Shown here: positions 1 to 5,486 of the stretch, in pieces
How the letters are laid out: every line of letters begins with the position of its first letter
Numbering within the stretch: position 1 is the stretch's first letter
Assembly: GCA_964246185.1 (NCBI GenBank)
Contig: CAXTPP010000119.1
Coordinates: 1 to 10,745, forward strand
From: LMUY01 sp964246185
GTDB taxonomy: Bacteria; Pseudomonadota; Alphaproteobacteria; Acetobacterales; Acetobacteraceae
DNA: 10,745 nucleotides
Reading direction: 5' to 3'
The notes under the pieces: generated by a model
What the model was told of the DNA's origin: nothing
The model's database searches: none
Seen by the model: only the letters and a program-made list of their open reading frames with translations
Program-made: the position numbers and the translations under genes

Positions 1-1
1 G

Positions 2-418
2 CCGGAGATCCACACCGAGCTGCCGCCGCCGCCCAAGGCGATCACCGTCCCGCAATCGCCCAAGCCGCCGCCGCAGCAGGATTTCAGGCCCAGCACCGCG
101 CCGACGCCGACCGCCATGGTGGCCGGCCCGCCGGTGGCCGCCCTCCGCACCGGGCCTTCCAAGATCGCGTCGGCCGGCTGCGACATCCCGGAAAAGCCTG
201 CGATCAGCGAACGGATCGGCGAGAAGGGCACGGTCGTGATCGCGGTCTCGATCGGCACGGACGGCCGGGTGGGCGAGAGCTCGGTGGCCAGCAGCAGCGG
301 CTTCAAGCGGCTGGACGACGCTGGCCTCGCCGCCATCAGCATGTGCCACTTCCGCCCGGCCACCGTGGATGGCAAGCCTGAAGCCAGCAAAAGCACCGTG
401 CGCTACCGCTTCGAATGA
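2..418 (+). CDS. tonB: TonB energy-transducing protein, C-terminal part (5' end outside window)
   Basis: The reading frame is open from base 2 to the TGA at 416-418 and codes for 138 residues with no start in the window. The first ~45 residues are a proline- and lysine-rich segment (runs such as ELPPPPK and PKPPPQQ), typical of the periplasm-spanning TonB spacer. Residues ~55-138 match a TonB C-terminal domain: a strand segment GTVVIAVSIGTDGRV, then a helix LDDAGLAAISMCHFRPA and a final strand STVRYRFE. TonB spans the periplasm and passes energy from ExbB/ExbD to TonB-dependent outer-membrane receptors by binding their TonB box. The inner-membrane anchor lies upstream of the window. exbB and exbD follow on the same strand, which supports the call. 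An ATG at 116 lies inside the proline-rich segment and is not a likely start. Confidence 0.9.
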   Translation, partial: PEIHTELPPPPKAITVPQSPKPPPQQDFRPSTAPTPTAMVAGPPVAALRTGPSKIASAGCDIPEKPAISERIGEKGTVVIAVSIGTDGRVGESSVASSSGFKRLDDAGLAAISMCHFRPATVDGKPEASKSTVRYRFE

Positions 419-450
419 GTGACCCGGCCCAACGCCAATTGGAGATGACC

Positions 451-1353
451 ATGAGACTTTCCCGCACACTCGCGCCTCGTACCCTAGCATTGGGCGGCTT
501 CCTGCTCCTGGCTTGCGGCACCGCCCCGTTGCTGGCCCAAACGCAGCCCGACACCACGGCCCCGGCTGCCCAGTCGGCGCCGGCGCCGGCAGCCGTCCCC
601 GCGGACACAGTCCCTGCCGCGGACGCCGCGGCGGCCCCGACCGCTCAGGTTGACAACCCCTACGGCCTGCAATCGCTGTGGAACAGCGGCGACGCGGTCG
701 CCCGGACCACGCTGTCGATCCTGGCCATCATGTCCATCGCCACCTGGTACGTGATGATCACCAAGTTCTTCCAGCAGCTCGCCCTGGCCGCCCGTGGCCG
801 CAGCGCGCACAAAAACTTCTGGACTGCGCCGACCATCGCCGACGGCGCCAAGCAGCTCGGCAAGAAGTCGGTGTACGGCTACATCGCCGATGCCGGGATC
901 ATGGCAGCCGACCACCTCGAGGGCGGCATGTCCCAGAAGGTGGACGCGGGCACCTGGATCACCCTGGCGCTCGATCGCGCGACCACGGCGGTGAACAGCC
1001 GCTTGCAAGGCGGGTTGGCCGTGCTGGCGACGGTCGGCTCGATCGCGCCGTTCGTGGGGCTGTTCGGCACCGTCTGGGGCATCTACCACGCGCTGACCGC
1101 CATCGGCATCGCGGGCCAGGCCTCCATCGACAAGGTGGCGGGGCCGGTCGGCGAGGCGCTGATCATGACCGCCATCGGCCTCGCCACCGCCGTGCCCGCC
1201 GTGCTGGGCTACAACTTCCTGATCCGCCGCAACAAGGCGATCATGGAGCAGGTGCGCGGCTTCACGGCGGACGTGTACGCCGCCCTGCTGTCCGGCCGCC
1301 GCATCGGCGACGCCGCGCCGGGCCGCTCGCCGCTGCAAGCCGCCGCGGAGTAG
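451..1353 (+). CDS. exbB: ExbB/TolQ-family proton channel subunit with long N-terminal extension
   Basis: ExbB forms the pentameric inner-membrane proton channel of the Ton motor. I chose the ATG at 451 because GGAG lies 6 bases upstream and it starts directly into a signal peptide (MRLSRTLAPR, a hydrophobic stretch, then PLLA before Q30). An ATG at 415 overlaps the tonB stop (ATGA) and would add 12 residues. The 300-residue product has an Ala/Pro-rich periplasmic stretch (~30-68), a first membrane segment (~84-107), a cytoplasmic part, then two membrane segments at ~188-212 (containing APFVGLFGTVWGI) and ~235-258 (ALIMTAIGLATAVPAVLGYN), the MotA/TolQ/ExbB domain. The signal-sequence-bearing extension distinguishes it from short E. 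coli-type ExbB. FLLLAC at 18-22 loosely resembles a lipobox, but the position before the last Ala is Leu, so lipidation is doubtful. It sits between tonB and two exbD genes. Confidence 0.92.
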   Translation: MRLSRTLAPRTLALGGFLLLACGTAPLLAQTQPDTTAPAAQSAPAPAAVPADTVPAADAAAAPTAQVDNPYGLQSLWNSGDAVARTTLSILAIMSIATWYVMITKFFQQLALAARGRSAHKNFWTAPTIADGAKQLGKKSVYGYIADAGIMAADHLEGGMSQKVDAGTWITLALDRATTAVNSRLQGGLAVLATVGSIAPFVGLFGTVWGIYHALTAIGIAGQASIDKVAGPVGEALIMTAIGLATAVPAVLGYNFLIRRNKAIMEQVRGFTADVYAALLSGRRIGDAAPGRSPLQAAAE

Positions 1354-1359
1354 CGCGCC

Positions 1360-1788
1360 ATGGCGATGACCGTCGGCTCCGGCGACGACGATGACGAAAG
1401 CCTGGTGTCGGCCATCAACACCACGCCGCTGGTGGACGTGATGCTCGTGCTGCTGATCATCTTCCTGATCACCATCCCGGTTGTCACGCACTCGATCCCG
1501 GTGCGCCTGCCCAAGGAGGTCAGCCAGGCCGACAAGATCAAGCCGAGGACGGTGGTGATCGCGGTCACCCAGGACGGCGACACCTACTGGGACACGCAGC
1601 TGATGGCCGACGGCCCGGCGCTGCTGGCCAAGCTGAAGCAGGCCTCCGTGCTGGACCCGCAGCCCGAGATCGACATCCGCGGCGACCTGGACGCGCGCTA
1701 CGAGCCGATCGGCCGGGTGGTGCTGGAGTGCGAGCGGGCCGGCATCAACCACGTCGCCTTCATCAGCCAGCCGCCGCCGCGCGGCTAA
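1360..1788 (+). CDS. exbD: ExbD/TolR-family protein, first copy
   Basis: ExbD is the single-span partner of ExbB. Its membrane aspartate takes part in proton flow, and its periplasmic domain contacts TonB. The 142-residue product has a short acidic cytoplasmic N-terminus (GDDDDES), the family motif INTTPLVDVMLVLLI with the key Asp at residue 26, a single membrane segment (~23-45) and a periplasmic domain ending in a Pro-rich tail. Length is normal for ExbD. The ATG at 1360 follows the exbB stop by 6 bases, with GGAG overlapping the end of exbB 9 bases upstream. The nearby ATG at 1366 is possible but has no better spacing. It is certainly part of the Ton operon. A second ExbD-like gene follows directly, so the two may form a mixed ExbD dimer. 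Confidence 0.92.
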   Translation: MAMTVGSGDDDDESLVSAINTTPLVDVMLVLLIIFLITIPVVTHSIPVRLPKEVSQADKIKPRTVVIAVTQDGDTYWDTQLMADGPALLAKLKQASVLDPQPEIDIRGDLDARYEPIGRVVLECERAGINHVAFISQPPPRG

Positions 1789-1800
1789 GGACCCAGCACC

Positions 1801-2232
1801 ATGGCAATGAATCTCTCGCAGGGCGCAACCGACGATCCGGACGTGGTGGTGGACATCAACACCACGCCGCTGATCGACGTGATGCTGGTGCTGCTGATCA
1901 TGCTGATCATCACCATCCCGTTGCAGACCAACGCCACCAAGATGGACTTGCCGGTCGGCACGCCGCCCGCCCAGATCGACCCGCCGCCGCCCATGGTCAA
2001 CATCGACGTGGACTTCGACGGGCTGGTGTACTGGAACGGCGAGACGGTAGCGGACCAGGCGGACCTGGACGGCCGGCTGCGCGGCATCGCGGCCCAGCAG
2101 CCGCAGCCGGAGGTCCACCTCAAGCCGAACAAGCTGGTGACCTACAGCCACGTGATCGCCGTGCTGGCAGCCGCCCAGCGCTACGGCGTCACCAAGATCG
2201 GGCTGGTGGGCAACGAGCAGTTCGTGGACTGA
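1801..2232 (+). CDS. exbD: ExbD/TolR-family protein, second copy
   Basis: This is a second 143-residue ExbD paralogue, 12 bases after the first. It has the same architecture: an acidic N-terminus, the INTTPLIDVMLVLLIM motif with the membrane Asp at residue 26, one transmembrane helix (~23-45), and a periplasmic domain of the TolR/ExbD type (VNIDVDFDGLVYWNG, then the helix SHVIAVLAAAQRYGV near the C-terminus). The ATG at 1801 has AAGGA 9 bases upstream, overlapping the stop of the first copy. The periplasmic part diverges strongly from the first copy, so this is an old duplication rather than a recent tandem repeat. Tandem exbD genes are known from Ton clusters of other proteobacteria such as Xanthomonas, where the second copy serves only some substrates. 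Whether both copies are needed here cannot be read from sequence. Confidence 0.92.
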   Translation: MAMNLSQGATDDPDVVVDINTTPLIDVMLVLLIMLIITIPLQTNATKMDLPVGTPPAQIDPPPPMVNIDVDFDGLVYWNGETVADQADLDGRLRGIAAQQPQPEVHLKPNKLVTYSHVIAVLAAAQRYGVTKIGLVGNEQFVD

Positions 2233-2241
2233 GGCGGCGCC

Positions 2242-3924
2242 GTGACGGAACCCGCGCCGCACCTGGAGGGCCTGTCGTTCGCCACGCCAAGCCGGGAGAC
2301 TCTGGCCGCCCGCTATGCCGCCATCGACGCCTTGTTCGACCGTGGCGCGCGGGCGGAGGCGCTGGCGGCATGGGACAAGGCCCGGCGCGACCACGCGGAC
2401 TGGGCCGTGCTGGCGCAGATCAGGTTCCAGCAGGACACGCAGAGCGCCGCCGCCAAGGCTGACCGCGAGCTGTACGACGCCCTGGCCCCGGTGGCGACCG
2501 GCCATGACGTGGCCGTCAAGCGCCGCCTGCTCGCCAACCCCGACCGCGCCGGGCTGGCGGCGGAGGCCGGCGCGCACGCCGTGCGGCTGTGGGAAGCCGA
2601 CATCGCCACGTTCGACCCGGTGATCGCGGACCGGCTCGCGGAGGAGGCGGCGCTCACGGCGCGCTATACTGAGCTTACCTCCTCCGCCCGGCTCATGGTC
2701 GAGGGCGCGGAGGTGAACCTCTCCGGCCTGGCGCCCTACACCCAGAACCTGGACCGCAAGGTGCGCCACCGTGCCCAACGGGCCAAGTGGGAGTGGTTCT
2801 CGCAGCACAGCGCTGAGCTGGACGATTTTTACGACCGCCTGGTCAAGCTGCGCCACGGCATGGCGCGGGACCTCGGCTATGACGATTTCATCCCGCTCGC
2901 CTACCAGCGGATGCGCCGCACCGATTACGGCCCGGCGGAGGTCGCTGCCTACCGCGACGAGATCGCCGCCCATGTCGTCCCCCTGGTGGCCAGGCTGCTG
3001 GAGCAGCGCCGGGCCGAGCACGGCTGGGACAAGCTGTATGCCTGGGACCTGCCGCTGATCGACCCGGCGGGCAACCCGGGGCCGCTCGGCAGCGGCGAGG
3101 AGCTGGTGGACGCGGGCCAGGCCATGTTCGACCGCATGGACGGCCGACTCAGCGGGCTGTACCGCACGATGCGGGACGGCGGTTTCCTTGACCTGGACAC
3201 GCGGCCGAGCAAGGCGCCGGGCGGGTTCTGCGACGCCTTCCCGACCAGCGGCATGCCGTTCATCTTCGCCAACTTCAACGGCACCTACGACGACATCAGC
3301 GTGCTGACGCACGAAATGGGCCACGCCGCGCAGATGCGGGAGAGCCGCACGCTGCCGAGCTTCGACTATCTGCAGTCAACGTCCGAGTCCGCCGAGATCA
3401 ATTCGATGGCGCTGGAGATGCTCTGCTTCCCGCACGCCGGGTTGCTGGTGGGAGACGATGCGGCCGACCGGTTCCGTCGCGTCCACCTGATCCAGGTGCT
3501 GAACGTCCTGCTCATGTGCGCGATGGGCGACCATTTCCAGCACGAGGTTTACGCCAACCCGGACGCCTCTCCGGCGGAGCGCCATGCGATGTGGCGCAGA
3601 TTGGGGCAGCGCTACACGCCATGGGTGGACTGGGGCGATCTGGCCTATCCTGCGATGGGAGGCGATTGGCAGTATGTCCTGCACTTCTACCTCATCCCGT
3701 TCTACTACATCGACTACGCCTTGGCGCAGTGCTGCGCGCTGCAGCTGTGGACCCGGTCGCTGCACGACCGGCAAGGCGCGCTGGACGATTACATGCATCT
3801 CTGCGAGCGAGGCGGCTCGGCCCCGTTCACCGAGCTGGTCCGCTCGGCCGAACTGACATCGCCGTTCGCTCCGGGCGCTCTGGCCCGTTCGATACAGGCC
3901 GTGGCGGCCGCGCTGGAGCTGTGA
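2242..3924 (+). CDS. M3-family zinc metallopeptidase (oligoendopeptidase F-like)
   Basis: The product is a 560-residue oligopeptidase of the M3 fold (thimet oligopeptidase/PepF group). These enzymes cut short peptides, usually in the cytoplasm. The zinc site is visible: HEMGH at residues 357-361 gives two His ligands and the catalytic Glu358, and AEINSMALE at 384-392 supplies the third ligand, Glu385, at the usual distance. The preceding PGGFCDAFPTSGMPFIFANFNG is the expected substrate-binding region with the strand before the active helix. The N-terminal ~200 residues are helical (M3 N-lobe). There is no signal peptide. Translation starts at GTG 2242, nine bases after the second exbD stop; the ribosome site is weak (GAGG), so coupling to exbD translation is likely. 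The link to the Ton genes is by position only. Length is near the family norm (~560-600). Confidence 0.88.
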   Translation: MTEPAPHLEGLSFATPSRETLAARYAAIDALFDRGARAEALAAWDKARRDHADWAVLAQIRFQQDTQSAAAKADRELYDALAPVATGHDVAVKRRLLANPDRAGLAAEAGAHAVRLWEADIATFDPVIADRLAEEAALTARYTELTSSARLMVEGAEVNLSGLAPYTQNLDRKVRHRAQRAKWEWFSQHSAELDDFYDRLVKLRHGMARDLGYDDFIPLAYQRMRRTDYGPAEVAAYRDEIAAHVVPLVARLLEQRRAEHGWDKLYAWDLPLIDPAGNPGPLGSGEELVDAGQAMFDRMDGRLSGLYRTMRDGGFLDLDTRPSKAPGGFCDAFPTSGMPFIFANFNGTYDDISVLTHEMGHAAQMRESRTLPSFDYLQSTSESAEINSMALEMLCFPHAGLLVGDDAADRFRRVHLIQVLNVLLMCAMGDHFQHEVYANPDASPAERHAMWRRLGQRYTPWVDWGDLAYPAMGGDWQYVLHFYLIPFYYIDYALAQCCALQLWTRSLHDRQGALDDYMHLCERGGSAPFTELVRSAELTSPFAPGALARSIQAVAAALEL

Positions 3925-3935
3925 TCTGAGCGGGT

Positions 3936-3961
3936 CCCTGCTCCGCCAGCGGAGGTCAGGG
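3936..3961. terminator. Hairpin between convergent genes, possible bidirectional terminator
   Basis: CCCTG-CTCCG, a four-base loop CCAG, CGGAG, a two-base bulge and CAGGG form a nearly perfect 10-pair stem. It lies 12 bases after the peptidase stop and ~45 bases beyond the end of the opposing TPR gene. There is no T run on either side, so an intrinsic terminator is only plausible. Confidence 0.4.
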
Positions 3962-4004
3962 TGGCAGCCCGCGCCAAGTGGCGATCCTGGAGAAGTGGCG
4001 GACC

Positions 4005-5273
4005 CTATCGACCCCTCCTCATCGTGCAGAGCAAGCCGAGGATAGCATCAGCCCAGCCCGTGTAACGGCCGCCGTGTTCTGCGGCGATGGAGGCGATGCG
4101 TTCGGCGGCGGATATGGCGAATGGGTCGAGTTGCAGCAGCTCGGCATAGGCGTCCATCGCCGGCTCCGCTTGGTCCAGCATCTCGTGGCACTGGCCGAGG
4201 TTGAACAGCGCCACCGCGCTCGCCGGCGGCCCGAGCCGGTGCGCCTCGAGATACACCGGAATGGCATCCTCGAATCGTTCGAGAGCGAGCAAGACCTCGC
4301 CCAAGTGCAGCCAGGCGCGGGGATTCAGCCGTGCTGCCTCAACGAGGGTGCGGGCACGGCGTTCGGCCAGCGGCAGATCGCCGAGCGCCTGCGCCTCGCG
4401 CACCCGGCTTTCCAGCACCGGCCAAAGGATTTCCGCCGCTGCGTAGCGCTCCGCCTCGGTGCCAGGCACGAGGCTGCGGGCAATGCGTTCGGCTTCATCC
4501 ATGTCGCGGACCATGCCGCCCATGTCGCCCGCCAGCATCGGAACAAAGGCCCGCGCTCGATAAAACCGGCTCCACAGCAAGCCAGCCCTGAACTCAGGCA
4601 GCCGCCTGGCTGCCTGCTCCACCATCCGCTGATGTGTCTGCGCGGCTTGCGCCGAGCACGCCGCGTCCGGGTGGGTCTTCGCGTGCTCGACCAGCAAGTG
4701 GTAACTGGCTTCGGCTGCCGCGGGCGAGCCTTCCAACAGTGTTGGCCATAACGCTCGAAACAGGCTGCCGAACGCGTTTTCGCCGCGGCTCCGGGAAAGG
4801 CAGGCAAGGGCGATCGTTCGGGTGACTTGCAACGAGGCTGCCGCATCGGAGCCGGCCGAAGTGGATGCGGTGCGCGTTAGCTCCACGACCAGTTTGTGGA
4901 AGCATAGCCGATGCAGCAGCCAAACAAGGTTGTCACGATCGAGAAGAGATAGCTGGTCATAGGACAGCACTGCATCGCAAAGACGCGTCCAACGTTGGCC
5001 ACGCTCCAGAACAGGCACTTCGTCTGGCTCCAGGACCGCGACGGTCGCCTTGGAAGAACGGGCGACGTCAGCGACCAGTAAACGATAATTCGTCGCAACG
5101 ATACTGTTGAATCTTGGCAGTTCATCGTTGCTGATGAATGCCTGATAAGCGAACTCGATGCCCCAAGCTGTCAGGTGCCCATCTCCGGGTGGTTGGGAGA
5201 GGTCGATCCAACTTTGGTTCAGCCAGGCTCGAAAAGGCAGTGGAATGGGCAGCCTTTTGGACTGCCCACCCAT
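4005..5273 (-). CDS. TPR-repeat protein of unknown function, coupled to a 22-codon reading frame
   Basis: The 422-residue product has no signal peptide and no membrane segment, so it is probably cytoplasmic. Residues ~285-385 are tetratricopeptide repeats: two clear units at ~320-350 (AWLHLGEVLLALERFEDAIP then YLEAHRLGP) and ~353-384 (LFNLGQCHEMLDQAEPAMDA then YAELLQLDP), and a weaker one before them. Residues 150-285 look helical and may hold degenerate repeats. I do not recognise residues 1-140, which start with a basic segment and are rich in Trp and Leu; they carry no enzyme motif that I can see. TPRs bind peptides or proteins. The ATG at 5273 follows the stop of the tiny upstream frame by one base (TGATATG) and has no good ribosome site, so it is probably translated by re-initiation. 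TTA, AAT, TAT and AGT codons are commoner than in the neighbours, suggesting later acquisition. Function is unknown; a peptide-binding partner or regulator is only inference. Confidence 0.8.
   Translation of the reverse strand: MGGQSKRLPIPLPFRAWLNQSWIDLSQPPGDGHLTAWGIEFAYQAFISNDELPRFNSIVATNYRLLVADVARSSKATVAVLEPDEVPVLERGQRWTRLCDAVLSYDQLSLLDRDNLVWLLHRLCFHKLVVELTRTASTSAGSDAAASLQVTRTIALACLSRSRGENAFGSLFRALWPTLLEGSPAAAEASYHLLVEHAKTHPDAACSAQAAQTHQRMVEQAARRLPEFRAGLLWSRFYRARAFVPMLAGDMGGMVRDMDEAERIARSLVPGTEAERYAAAEILWPVLESRVREAQALGDLPLAERRARTLVEAARLNPRAWLHLGEVLLALERFEDAIPVYLEAHRLGPPASAVALFNLGQCHEMLDQAEPAMDAYAELLQLDPFAISAAERIASIAAEHGGRYTGWADAILGLLCTMRRGR
5246..5268 (-). promoter_or_regulatory. Stem-loop immediately inside the start of the TPR gene
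   Basis: On the minus strand, TGGGCAG and CTGCCCA form a perfect seven-pair stem around a nine-base loop, starting two bases after the ATG (5273-5271). Such a stem would hinder initiation at that ATG unless ribosomes finishing the upstream 22-codon frame are delivered there. It fits translational coupling, but could be a chance result of the local codons. Confidence 0.4.
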
Positions 5274-5274
5274 A

Positions 5275-5343
5275 TCAGTAGAGGACTTCGCAGCTATTCC
5301 CGCTGGTGGAGAGGGTTGCGAGACGTGTGATGGTCTTCTTCAT
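5275..5343 (-). CDS. 22-residue peptide, possible RiPP-like precursor or leader peptide
   Basis: An ATG at 5343-5341 opens a frame of 22 codons ending TGA at 5277-5275. It is preceded by AAAGGG at a seven-base spacing, the best ribosome site in this unit. The peptide begins MKKTITRLATL, continues STSG and ends NSCEVLY. It has a basic N-terminus, many Thr, Ser and Leu, one Cys (residue 18), one Glu (19) and a C-terminal Tyr (22). There is no hydrophobic secretion core. The stop is one base from the TPR start, so the two are co-translated. Options are: precursor of a modified peptide (basic leader, short C-terminal core with Cys/Glu/Tyr); a signal peptide bound by the TPR protein; or a leader frame that only controls TPR translation. 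It lacks a run of one amino acid, so classic attenuation is unlikely. I do not recognise the family. Too short for most gene callers. Confidence 0.6.
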   Translation of the reverse strand: MKKTITRLATLSTSGNSCEVLY

Positions 5344-5350
5344 GGAAAAA

Positions 5351-5356
5351 CCCTTT
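5351..5356 (-). promoter_or_regulatory. Ribosome binding site of the 22-codon frame
   Basis: AAAGGG on the minus strand lies seven bases before the ATG at 5343. This decides that the short frame, rather than the TPR start at 5273, is the primary ribosome entry point of the unit. The eight bases AAAGGGTT also occur at 5416-5423 upstream, without an ATG at suitable distance. Confidence 0.6.
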
Positions 5357-5364
5357 GGTTATGG

Positions 5365-5379
5365 TCGATCTGAGATCGA
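5365..5379. promoter_or_regulatory. Perfect inverted repeat, possible operator
   Basis: TCGATCT-G-AGATCGA is a perfect 7+7 inverted repeat with a one-base centre, 22 bases upstream of the 22-codon frame. Flanking GATCGATCAG adds a further partly overlapping palindrome. The size suits a dimeric repressor. It could also be an RNA structure only if the loop opened, because a one-base loop does not fold well; a DNA site is more likely. No regulator gene is adjacent. Confidence 0.4.
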
Positions 5380-5486
5380 TCAGATGCTGCTAAGAAGAAG
5401 CAGCACACAAACCGTAACCCTTTCGATGACCAGAGCGGGCGTCAATATTGCGCTAAACCGCTTCATATCGGCTTGAGCAGCCCGCC

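Larger units (their letters stand above)
5344..5486 (-). promoter_or_regulatory. Leader/promoter region of the 22-peptide/TPR unit
   Basis: These 143 bases between the S46 peptidase stop and the small peptide are more AT-rich than the surroundings. TTGACG at 5445-5440 is a fair -35 hexamer, but I see no good -10 at 16-18 bases; GTTACG at 5418-5413 is poor and too far. No strong terminator follows the peptidase, so read-through from it is possible. A 28-codon frame at 5466-5380 lies here but has no convincing ribosome site. Confidence 0.3.

Noticed and set aside
484..3324. Very long minus-strand open frame (946 codons) antisense to exbB-exbD-peptidase
   Set aside because: It is a frame shadow of GC-rich genes on the plus strand. 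Its translation is rich in Arg, His, Val and Gly without any domain, while the plus strand carries clear ExbB, ExbD and HEMGH motifs.
2242..3924. M3 peptidase as a maturation protease of the 22-residue peptide
   Set aside because: It is on the opposite strand, converges with the TPR gene, and is packed behind exbD; proximity alone does not link it to the peptide.
3978..4751. Plus-strand open frame of 257 codons opposite the TPR gene
   Set aside because: The minus strand gives clear TPR repeats, and the plus-strand product is a composition shadow without motifs or a ribosome site.
5380..5466. 28-codon minus-strand frame (MKRFSAILTP..., ending in a Leu-rich tail)
   Set aside because: It has no convincing ribosome site, covers the probable promoter and inverted repeat, and does not join the next frame. 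It is kept only as a remote possibility.
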